A program made the position numbers and the translations under genes. From Mastigocoleus sp. MO_188.B34 (lineage in GTDB: Bacteria; Cyanobacteriota; Cyanobacteriia; Cyanobacteriales; Nostocaceae): a DNA stretch of 55,590 nucleotides. Of this stretch, positions 47,966 to 55,590 are shown piece by piece. The notes below the pieces were generated by a model, which was not told the DNA's origin, searched no databases, and saw nothing but the letters and a program-made list of their open reading frames with translations. Within the stretch, counting starts at the first letter, position 1; every line of letters starts with the position of its first letter. The DNA is taken from assembly GCF_030065675.1 (NCBI RefSeq), contig NZ_JASJDK010000040.1:1-55590 (forward strand), written 5' to 3'.

Positions 47966-48544
47966 ATGCAATTAATTTTATTTATACTTTTATGGACTGC
48001 ACTGACAGGAGGTAGTTTTTGTTTAAGTTTGATGCTGGTTGAAATTGGTTATCGACAAGATATAGAAATCTTAGGAGCAGTTCTCGGAGGCTTGATTATT
48101 GCTTTAGCACAAGCACTGATATTTCGTAGAAGTATATTATTTGCTAGTTTATGGATTTTATCTTCATTTGTTGCCTGGGGAATAATTTCTGTAACAGGTA
48201 TTGGTGCTTTAGGATGGTTCGTTATTAACACTTCAAATATACACTCAAGAATAATTTATGGCTTAATCCTCGGTGCTTTAGGAGGCTTAGGTGTTGGAAC
48301 TGTACAATGGTTATTAATTCGCCAATACTTACCTTCTGCTTGGCGATGGGTACTGGTTTCCTGTATATGTTGGGCTATAGGATTCGCTACGGGTTCTAGC
48401 TTAGGCTTAATCTTGTATCGTTTTACTCAGCTATTTATAAGTGAAGTAATTGGTTTAGCACTGACTTGGATGATAGTCGGTGCTTTAAGTGCAATTGAAA
48501 TCTACAGATGGGTAAACTCGAAAAGTATTTTTAATTCAAATTAA
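47966..48544 (+). CDS. Polytopic membrane protein of unknown function
   Basis: The 192-residue protein is almost entirely hydrophobic, with about six membrane helices, starting at MQLILFILLWTALTGGSFCL. A glycine-rich region (LILGALGGLGVGTVQWLLIRQYLP) contains the repeated layout G-x-x-x-A-x-x-Q-A/W also seen earlier in GAVLGGLIIALAQALIF. This suggests an internal duplication of helix pairs. I do not recognise a named family. ATG 47966 is chosen because the preceding in-frame codons, opening with TTG, lie in tandem taattcgtaattt repeats. It follows the GHL10 gene by 90 bases and may be co-transcribed. Confidence 0.65.
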   Translation: MQLILFILLWTALTGGSFCLSLMLVEIGYRQDIEILGAVLGGLIIALAQALIFRRSILFASLWILSSFVAWGIISVTGIGALGWFVINTSNIHSRIIYGLILGALGGLGVGTVQWLLIRQYLPSAWRWVLVSCICWAIGFATGSSLGLILYRFTQLFISEVIGLALTWMIVGALSAIEIYRWVNSKSIFNSN

Positions 48545-48612
48545 GCTTTTCTATATTCAGAGCGAGCTAATTTTGAAGGCGATTAGTATTAAACTCAAAA
48601 CAAGTTACAAAG

Positions 48613-49512
48613 TTAATTTATATTTACAACTAATCCTTCATAAGCAATTAATGCTTTGGGGAAAATAGAATTAACTGCTGTTTGAATGTTATCCAAACAT
48701 TCATCATTATCATCTGGATGATGCTGAGAAATTATTAAACTTTTTACCCCTTTATTCAAAGCTAAATCTGTAGCTGTTTGCCAATGTATATCTACTTCTT
48801 GATCTGTACGTATTGTTTGTGGGTTGTAAGTAGCATTGGCAATTAACAAATCAACATTTTGAGTTAATTGGGCAATATGTTCGCACTCAGATTCATCAGC
48901 ATTTTTATATAAGTCTGTAATATAAGCAACATTATAATTTTGCCAGCTTATTCGATATCCAAGTGATTTTTGAGTTTTGTTAATTAATGCTGCAGTGACG
49001 GTAATATCATTAAGAGTAATGGTTTTACCTGAAGTTAAGTTATAAAACTGTAACTTGGATTGCATTACTTGTAATGGATATGGAAACAAAGGTTGCAACA
49101 TTTGGTCGCATAAACATTGTTTGATTGAAGCACCATTGGTTGCAGCTGTACCGTAAATGTGAAAACAATTATCCTTTACAAATGCAGGGGCAAAAAAAGG
49201 AAAACCTTGAACTCTATTAGTTTGCGAATTAGTAAAAAACAAATGTGCCTCAATTGACTTTTTTTCTTGAAGCCAACTTTTTCCTAAAACACGCAATCCG
49301 GTACCAGCATCCAAAACTAGACGCTGGCCATCAATATTAATTTCTATACAAGCAGTATTACCACCGTAGCGACGATTTTCGCTGTTGGGAGTAGGAATTA
49401 AACCCCTTACTCCCCAAAATTGGATGAAAAATTTTCCATCTTGGTTTTGACTTCCGGTAGTTTGCTCATCTGTTACGTAGTTCTGAGGATGTGACAGTTC
49501 TTGATTTGACAT
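48613..49512 (-). CDS. Metallo-beta-lactamase-fold protein lacking the metal site
   Basis: The 299-residue protein follows the layout of a common cyanobacterial MBL-fold hydrolase: FWGVRGLIPTPNSENRRYGG, LVLDAGTGLRVLG, VQGFPFFAPAF, YRISWQNYNVAYITD. The zinc motif HxHxDH is replaced by Asn95-Ser-Gln97-Thr-Asn99-Arg100. The later ligand regions also differ (LIANATYNPQ where LI-x-D-ATY is usual, and ISQHHPDDND where FHHDP is usual). It is therefore probably a non-catalytic family member. It starts 11 bases after panD and is surely co-transcribed with it. A structural or regulatory role is possible, but none is known. Confidence 0.82.
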   Translation of the reverse strand: MSNQELSHPQNYVTDEQTTGSQNQDGKFFIQFWGVRGLIPTPNSENRRYGGNTACIEINIDGQRLVLDAGTGLRVLGKSWLQEKKSIEAHLFFTNSQTNRVQGFPFFAPAFVKDNCFHIYGTAATNGASIKQCLCDQMLQPLFPYPLQVMQSKLQFYNLTSGKTITLNDITVTAALINKTQKSLGYRISWQNYNVAYITDLYKNADESECEHIAQLTQNVDLLIANATYNPQTIRTDQEVDIHWQTATDLALNKGVKSLIISQHHPDDNDECLDNIQTAVNSIFPKALIAYEGLVVNIN

Positions 49513-49523
49513 TTCCCTGAAAA

Positions 49524-49907
49524 CTAGACATTATCGAGCAAGTCATCATAACGCCTCACTTCCAACAGTTCATTGTTTCGATTGACAATTACTACCTTTG
49601 GAGAGTGGGTTTTGAGTTCTTCAAAAGTGAACTGCCCGTAAGACATTATAATCAAGCGATCGCCGATAACGCCCTTACGTGCTGCAGCACCATTTAACTC
49701 AATAGCCCCGGAGTTAGGTGGAGCAGGAATTGCATAGGTCACGAGTCGAACACCATTAGTAATATTTACAACTTGTACCTGCTCAAACGGGAGAATATCT
49801 GCTTTTTCCAACAGCATTTGGTCTATGCTGACACTTCCTACATAGTCTGGATTTGCGCCCGTTAGGGTACAATCATGAATTTTTGCTAAAAGGAGCGTTC
49901 GTTGCAT
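49524..49907 (-). CDS. panD: Aspartate 1-decarboxylase
   Basis: PanD makes beta-alanine for pantothenate and coenzyme A. The 127-residue proenzyme has the self-cleavage site Gly24-Ser25 in [10 protein letters not shown], which yields the pyruvoyl group. Lys9, the [13 protein letters not shown] block and the [19 protein letters not shown] block are also present. It is the first gene of a two-gene unit with the degenerate MBL-fold gene. ATG 49907 is preceded by aaaagaga. ppa, on the same strand, ends upstream, with a terminator at 49947 between them. Confidence 0.94.
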   Translation of the reverse strand: MQRTLLLAKIHDCTLTGANPDYVGSVSIDQMLLEKADILPFEQVQVVNITNGVRLVTYAIPAPPNSGAIELNGAAARKGVIGDRLIIMSYGQFTFEELKTHSPKVVIVNRNNELLEVRRYDDLLDNV

Positions 49908-49946
49908 CTCTTTTAGATATTTCCGTAATTATAAATTTATTATTTG

Positions 49947-49989
49947 GTCAGTTAGTCAGGGAAAGTAATTTCTTTCCCTATTTACTGAC
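49947..49989 (-). terminator. Terminator after ppa
   Basis: A two-tier stem has an inner 8-bp agggaaag / ctttccct and an outer gtcagt / actgac. It lies just beyond the ppa stop codon on the minus strand and separates it from panD. Confidence 0.65.
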
Positions 49990-50035
49990 TTTAGCTGCTC
50001 GAGAAACTTTTTAAGTAATTTCCTCTGCGATATCT

Positions 50036-50551
50036 CTAACCGTTTTTACCAGCTGCTATGCATTGCTCTACTAAAGGCATAACTTTATCTACATCTTGCC
50101 AGCCCTTAATCTCTGTAACTTTCTTTTCCAAATTTTTATAGGAACGGAAAAATTCAGCGATTTCGTCCAATCGATGGGATGGCAAATCTTTGAGAGATTT
50201 TATGCCAACATAACGAGGATCTTTGTCAGGAACACAAAGAATTTTCTCGTCGCGATCGCCACCATCAATCATTTCAAGCATTCCAATTGGTCGTGCAGCA
50301 ATCACACATCCAGGAAAAGTTGGCTCATCCATTATTACCATCCCATCAAGGGGATCGCCATCATCAGCCAAAGTATTTGGTACAAATCCATAATCGTATG
50401 GGTATTGCACTGAAGAATAAAGTACTCGGTCGAGGGCAAAAGCCTGGATGTCTTTATCGAATTCGTACTTATTTTTACTACCGCCAGTAATTTCAATGAG
50501 AACGTTAATTACACCGGGCTTCGGCTGAGCCGGAATAAGAGATAAGTCCAC
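50036..50551 (-). CDS. ppa: Inorganic pyrophosphatase (family I)
   Basis: The soluble enzyme hydrolyses PPi to phosphate, pulling biosynthetic reactions forward. The 171-residue length is typical. The signature [10 protein letters not shown] supplies the Mg-binding Asp residues; [11 protein letters not shown] and [18 protein letters not shown] are conserved too. The start is GTG 50551, supported by AGGAG seven bases upstream. The gene is a single-gene unit ended by a clear hairpin. Confidence 0.96.
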   Translation of the reverse strand: MDLSLIPAQPKPGVINVLIEITGGSKNKYEFDKDIQAFALDRVLYSSVQYPYDYGFVPNTLADDGDPLDGMVIMDEPTFPGCVIAARPIGMLEMIDGGDRDEKILCVPDKDPRYVGIKSLKDLPSHRLDEIAEFFRSYKNLEKKVTEIKGWQDVDKVMPLVEQCIAAGKNG

Positions 50552-50831
50552 AATAGTGCTCCTGAGCTATTAAATTCTTAATGAGTGGGCACACCCAAAG
50601 GCTCCCCTGTAGAATTCTAGGCTAATATGTCCTCGTGCCAAAGCCAAGTAGAAAATTAGGATGAAGAAAATTGAAGACTGTAGTCCAGGGATGAAATGCT
50701 AATTTCATTTAAAATGGCAAAAAATATTTGCACATTTATTATTTGCATATTTATGACTCAGCTATATTTATCTTTGACTATTTCCTATTTTTATTTACCT
50801 CAAAAATCTTACGTGAAGTGTATTAGTGGCT

Positions 50832-51389
50832 ATGAATAGACAACCCACGTTGCAAACACAAAGGTTACTTCTTAGACCTTTTATACTCAGTGATGCACCA
50901 CAAGTGCAAAAATTAGCGGGTACATGGGAAATTGCTGATATGACCTTATCACTCCCCTATCCCTATGAGGATGGAATGGCAGAGAAATGGATTAAAACTC
51001 ATTCACCAGGTTTCAGGGAAGGAAGTCAAGTTATATTTGCGGTAGTAATACACGAAATTAACACCTTATGTGGTGCTATTGGCTTGGGAATCAATCGAGA
51101 GCATTCCCGTGCAGAAATCGGTTACTGGATCGGTAAACCTTACTGGGGAAAGGGTTACTGCACAGAAGCTGCCAAAGAAGTTTTAAGATATGCTTTTGAA
51201 GATCTAGGATTAAATCGCATTCATTCGAGTCATTTATCACGCAATCCTGCATCAGGAAGAGTAATGCAAAAAATAGGGATGATTTACGAAGGATGTCATC
51301 GTCAACATGTATTGAAATGGAATAAATTTGAAGATTTAGAGAAATACGGAATTCTTAAAACTGATTGGTATAGACAATCTAAGTCATAG
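50832..51389 (+). CDS. GNAT acetyltransferase, RimJ/RimL type
   Basis: The 185-residue protein opens with LQTQRLLLRPFILSDAPQV, the standard beta1-alpha1 of RimJ/RimL-like N-acetyltransferases. The acetyl-CoA motif follows: AEIGYWIGKPYWGKGYCTEAAKEV, where the Gly-Lys-Gly loop binds pyrophosphate. The C-terminal HLSRNPASGRVMQKIGMIYEG is conserved too. Likely substrates are protein N-termini, amino groups of antibiotics or small amines; the sequence does not decide. ATG 50832 is in frame with a GTG two codons upstream. It stands alone. Confidence 0.88.
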   Translation: MNRQPTLQTQRLLLRPFILSDAPQVQKLAGTWEIADMTLSLPYPYEDGMAEKWIKTHSPGFREGSQVIFAVVIHEINTLCGAIGLGINREHSRAEIGYWIGKPYWGKGYCTEAAKEVLRYAFEDLGLNRIHSSHLSRNPASGRVMQKIGMIYEGCHRQHVLKWNKFEDLEKYGILKTDWYRQSKS

Positions 51390-51521
51390 TTTCATAACTC
51401 AAGCATGAAGAATACTTTTATGACGATAAAGTAATACTACTACTAAATACTTCAAATAAGTCATATTAAGTATAAAAAATACTCTTTAAATGAAGATGAT
51501 ATAAGCTTCAGTTTCTATCAT

Positions 51522-52121
51522 TCAGGTAAATTTTTGTAATCCTTTTTCTGTACAAATACCTTTTAAAGGTCGATCCCAATCCTCAACTGGTATTTGTGGT
51601 AAATAAGCGAAATCAAAAACTATACCAATTGTTGGAATCATTTCCCACTCAGGAGAACTCAATAAGCGGTCATAATAACCGCCACCATAACCCAAGCGAT
51701 ATCCTCTACGATCGCAAGCTACACAAGGAACTAAAATCAAATCGACTTCTTGGGAATTTATTTTTGGTAATTCAGGGTGAGGCTCTACAATACCGTAAGT
51801 ACCATTAATTACAGGATCGTTGTATTTCCAATGATACCAATGAAGAGATTTTCCAATGCAGCGAGGAAAACCCCAGACCTTATCTGACTTAGCATCCAGC
51901 CTATTAAGGAATAAAGGACTTAGATCGGGTTCTTGACGAAAGCTGAAATAGGCAAGAATAGTCTGAGCTTTAATCAGATAAGCAGAATTTTGTAAATGAG
52001 AACAAATAACATTACTTTTTTTTCGCCATTCTTGTGCAGTCAAAAATTTACGAGTGGCAATCACAGATTGACGTAATTTTATTTTTTCATGGTTATTTTT
52101 TTGATAATTATTTTGAGCCAC
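51522..52121 (-). CDS. 5-formyltetrahydrofolate cyclo-ligase
   Basis: This enzyme converts 5-formyl-THF to 5,10-methenyl-THF using ATP. The family signature RLGYGGGYYDRLL is clear and the N-terminal LRQSVIATRKFL is typical. From GTG 52121 the product has 199 residues, the usual size. An ATG at 52175 in frame would add an 18-residue, Tyr/Asn/Ile-rich extension unlike the family, so I prefer the GTG, though no strong ribosome site decides it. The gene is convergent with the upstream GNAT gene and divergent from the second one. Confidence 0.88.
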   Translation of the reverse strand: MAQNNYQKNNHEKIKLRQSVIATRKFLTAQEWRKKSNVICSHLQNSAYLIKAQTILAYFSFRQEPDLSPLFLNRLDAKSDKVWGFPRCIGKSLHWYHWKYNDPVINGTYGIVEPHPELPKINSQEVDLILVPCVACDRRGYRLGYGGGYYDRLLSSPEWEMIPTIGIVFDFAYLPQIPVEDWDRPLKGICTEKGLQKFT

Positions 52122-52365
52122 AATCTTATTAAAGATATTAAAAAGTTTATAAATCAACCCATTAGCGTAATACAATTGTAGACTGAATAAATACGAGCAG
52201 TTACTATACCTAAATTAAATTTAATTTGGGCTTTGAATCAAAAATCTGACATTTTTCTGAAGTTGGAATTTTGAGGAAAATTTAAGATAGGTGCCTTTTA
52301 GAATAGTATATATTAATTCACATAAGTCATAAAAATAACTTTATATTCTTGCAAATACAAAATCT

Positions 52366-52776
52366 ATGACAGAAAGTAGTATTCAATATACAGAAAAACG
52401 CAACTTTTCTATTGACAGTATATTGAATCTTTATAAAGCAAATGAGTGGTCAGCAGCAGAAAAACCCCAGAAGTTATATGATGGCTTAATGAATTCTCAT
52501 TATCTAGTTTCTGCATGGGATGGCGATAGACTTGTCGGTTTAGGTAATGCTATTTCTGATAGTTATCTAGTAGTCTACTACCCTCATTTATTGGTTTTGC
52601 CAACATATCAAAAACAAGGAATTGGGTATAATTTATTGCATATGCTCACTAGTAAATATAAAAATTTTCATCAACGCATTTTAGTAGCAGATAATGATGC
52701 AGTAGGTTTTTATAAAAAATGTGGTTTTGAAAGAGCAGGAAAGACTCAACCAATGTGGATTTATCAAGGAAAGTGA
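52366..52776 (+). CDS. GNAT acetyltransferase
   Basis: The 136-residue protein is a short GNAT domain with the acetyl-CoA-binding motif YQKQGIGYNLLHML. The last strand-helix pair AVGFYKKCGFERAG is typical. Its N-terminus (SIDSILNLYKANEWSAAEKPQ) resembles small YhbS/aminoglycoside-type acetyltransferases. The substrate is unknown. It stands alone between a divergent folate gene and the convergent fcl. Confidence 0.85.
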   Translation: MTESSIQYTEKRNFSIDSILNLYKANEWSAAEKPQKLYDGLMNSHYLVSAWDGDRLVGLGNAISDSYLVVYYPHLLVLPTYQKQGIGYNLLHMLTSKYKNFHQRILVADNDAVGFYKKCGFERAGKTQPMWIYQGK

Positions 52777-52844
52777 ATCCATGTGAAAGAGAGGAGACAG
52801 GAGCGAAGAAATAAACAATTCCTAATTTTTAATTCCCAATTTCT

Positions 52845-52870
52845 TCGCCCAATCTCCAATCCCCACTTAT
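52845..52870. repeat. Degenerate heptameric (STRR-like) repeats
   Basis: The stretch cccaatctccaatcccca contains imperfect heptamers of the form cccaatc, as in the short tandemly repeated repetitive sequences of heterocystous cyanobacteria. It lies between the GNAT gene and fcl. Confidence 0.45.
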
Positions 52871-52898
52871 TCAAATCAAATCAAACTACAAGTTCAAA

Positions 52899-53909
<1,011 letters not shown>

Positions 53910-53954
53910 CTATGAAGCTAAAACTCTAGCCCATAGCTGAAAGTTTAATAAGAA

Positions 53955-55031
53955 TTACATATGCAGTGCACCGAGTTCTTGGCGAATCATGGCATTATCT
54001 TTAACAGATTCAGTTACTTGAGCATTGGGAGAAGTTAAACCTAATGCTTTGAGATCTGCTTCTACCATTAAGGAAACTAATTGCTCAAATGTAACCGAAG
54101 GCTTCCAACCCAATTGTTCTTGTGCTTTAGTGGAATCACCAATTAGTAAATCTACCTCAGCTGGTCTGAGATAGCGTTTATCAAACTTCACATAATCTTG
54201 CCAGTTAAGATTTACATAGTTAAATGCTATCTGTAAGAATTCTTTAACAGAATGAGTTTCACCTGTGGCTATTACGTAATCATCGGGCTTTTCCTGCTGC
54301 AACATCATCCACATCGCCCGTACATAATCCTTAGCGTAACCCCAATCCCTTTTCGCATCTAGGTTACCCATATAAAGGTCTTTTTGTTTCCCAGCAACAA
54401 TACGTGCTACCGCCCTAGTTATTTTACGAGTAACAAAAGTTTCTCCTCTTCTCGGAGACTCATGATTAAACAAAATACCATTGCACGCAAACATATCATA
54501 GGACTCACGGTGGTTTACGGTTTGCCAGTGAGCATAAACCTTAGCACAAGCGTAAGGACTACGGGGATAAAAAGGAGTAGTTTCTTTTTGAGGGACAGCT
54601 TGTACTAAACCAAACATTTCTGAAGAACCGGCTTGGTAAAAACGAACTTGCTTTCCAGTACGACCTTGATAATCCCGAATTGCTTCCAGCAATCGCAACG
54701 TCCCCATTCCCACAGCATCAGCCGTATATTCAGGTGAATCAAAGCTTACTCGCACGTGAGATTGAGCGCCCAAATTATAAATTTCTACAGGTTGAACTTC
54801 CTCAAGTATCCGACGCAAAGTTGTACCGTCAGTCAAGTCGCCATAATGAAGAAACAAACGTACACCTTGTTTGTGAGGATCTTCATAAATGTGATCTATG
54901 CGGTCTGTATTAAAAGTTGAAGTGCGACGGATAATTCCGTGAACTTCATATCCTTGTTCCAGCAAAAACTCACTCAGATATGAACCATCTTGTCCTGTTA
55001 TACCGGTAATCAATGCTCGCTTGTTTTGCAT
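53955..55031 (-). CDS. gmd: GDP-mannose 4,6-dehydratase
   Basis: Gmd makes GDP-4-keto-6-deoxymannose from GDP-mannose, the first committed step to GDP-L-fucose (and to GDP-rhamnose). The 358-residue protein has the nucleotide motif [31 protein letters not shown], the catalytic Tyr-x-x-x-Lys in [12 protein letters not shown], and [18 protein letters not shown]. All match the family. With fcl downstream the unit supplies fucose for envelope or exopolysaccharide. Confidence 0.96.
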   Translation of the reverse strand: MQNKRALITGITGQDGSYLSEFLLEQGYEVHGIIRRTSTFNTDRIDHIYEDPHKQGVRLFLHYGDLTDGTTLRRILEEVQPVEIYNLGAQSHVRVSFDSPEYTADAVGMGTLRLLEAIRDYQGRTGKQVRFYQAGSSEMFGLVQAVPQKETTPFYPRSPYACAKVYAHWQTVNHRESYDMFACNGILFNHESPRRGETFVTRKITRAVARIVAGKQKDLYMGNLDAKRDWGYAKDYVRAMWMMLQQEKPDDYVIATGETHSVKEFLQIAFNYVNLNWQDYVKFDKRYLRPAEVDLLIGDSTKAQEQLGWKPSVTFEQLVSLMVEADLKALGLTSPNAQVTESVKDNAMIRQELGALHM

Positions 55032-55590
55032 AATACTTGACGCTTCCTTATTTTCCCTAATGGTAAACTACTCTAACTAGGTATAAGTTAACAGGCTACA
55101 ATTTTATCTCCCACGCAATACTTACCAATTTTACATACCTTATTTGATATAACTCGCCTTATTGTATGAGTAAATGTACTTAAGCAAGTTTAAGTTTAAC
55201 AACTCATATATTTTGCATGCTTGCAAAATAAAATGCTTATTTGATTTATACAAACAGTTGGATTTTCATAAAAACTTTATTAGTATATTCCTTTATATCA
55301 GAAACTTGCCAATTCACAATTACACTTAGATGAAATTCAAAATTAAATTCAAACATCTAAAATGATTGCTTGGGAAACTACATCTTGGCCTATCTAGGCC
55401 CACTAGCAATCTACAATTTACAATACTTTTGATTCGCTAATTATATGTATTAAGTGACAAAGTAACCAACGATTTTCAATGGTTTGAGGTTGCTTTCTAT
55501 CATCGCAATGACCGTATTTACGTTGTCCGTGCATAAGTTCTGCTTTATTAAACAGGACTTACGCAATTGTCACAATATACCAGTGGTGCG
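55032..55590. other. Non-coding end of the window
   Basis: This region upstream of gmd contains no convincing gene. The last 40 bases carry aggacttacgcaattgtc at 55554, a motif I associate with insertion-sequence or repeat ends in cyanobacteria. The window ends before this can be tested. Confidence 0.4.

Noticed and set aside
55418-55534. 38-codon minus-strand frame (MHGQRKYGHCDD...)
   Set aside because: Too short, no ribosome site and no known family; its polar composition is mildly protein-like but insufficient.

Overview
The window is a chromosomal segment of a cyanobacterium, most likely a filamentous Nostocales member (Calothrix/Rivularia/Nostoc-like; the genus is inference). The evidence is petH with an N-terminal phycobilisome-linker domain, an hli gene, an orange-carotenoid-protein-like gene pair, a CAAD-domain protein, glcD, a DUF4330 protein, SigA, and many copies of the HIP1 octamer GCGATCGC (for example near 2788, 9535, 13747, 25036, 27394, 28545, 33045, 34528, 37687, 40536, 43142 and 49657). 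The DNA is AT-rich, coding density is low, and long intergenic gaps carry palindromic and short tandem repeats, as is usual in large filamentous cyanobacterial genomes. I saw no tRNA, rRNA, CRISPR array, transposase or prophage block.

Layout. 0.6-5.6 kb: petH (ferredoxin-NADP reductase), hom (homoserine dehydrogenase), an S-layer-homology protein and a CAAD thylakoid protein. 5.6-10.7 kb: a long empty gap, then a secreted pentapeptide-repeat protein, a PPP-type phosphatase, an M48 metalloprotease and a DUF4330 protein. 11.6-18.1 kb: a RusA resolvase and a small PD-(D/E)XK-like nuclease, an alpha/beta-hydrolase lacking catalytic residues, two poorly known proteins, an FtsE-type ATPase and a WecG/TagA/CpsF glycosyltransferase; a 49-bp perfect palindrome lies at 16.3 kb. 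19.2-22.2 kb: a signalling cluster with a NarL-type response regulator, a receiver-GAF-PP2C phosphatase and an RsbW-like kinase. 23.0-26.9 kb: a hypothetical gene, a CTDH plus HCP pair (a split orange carotenoid protein), then queG overlapping a HAD phosphatase gene. 27.1-30.9 kb: a MacAB/DevBCA-like tripartite exporter. 31.5-33.3 kb: a TPR protein and a stand-alone receiver. 33.6-42.4 kb: a gyrA/parC-type gene, a 59-residue hli gene, sigA and gyrB, with a 2.1-kb non-coding gap. 42.7-48.5 kb: miaA, an SGNH hydrolase, glcD, a GHL10-type glycosidase and a membrane protein. 48.6-55.0 kb: a degenerate metallo-beta-lactamase-fold protein with panD, then ppa, two GNAT acetyltransferases, 5-formyl-THF cyclo-ligase, and the GDP-fucose pair gmd-fcl.

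How the genes relate. Most are housekeeping genes in one- or two-gene units. The clearest functional groupings are (i) the PP2C/anti-sigma kinase partner-switching pair with its neighbouring response regulator; (ii) HCP and CTDH, which together correspond to the two domains of the photoprotective orange carotenoid protein; (iii) the adaptor-permease-ATPase exporter; (iv) gmd-fcl, which makes GDP-L-fucose for surface polysaccharide; and (v) panD with a catalytically dead MBL-fold protein. The best candidates for new biology are the HCP/CTDH pair with its substituted carotenoid-contact residue, the partner-switching locus with no adjacent STAS antagonist, the RusA/nuclease pair, the apparent pseudoenzymes, the gyrA paralogue without a canonical GyrA box, and the nested palindromic intergenic elements.
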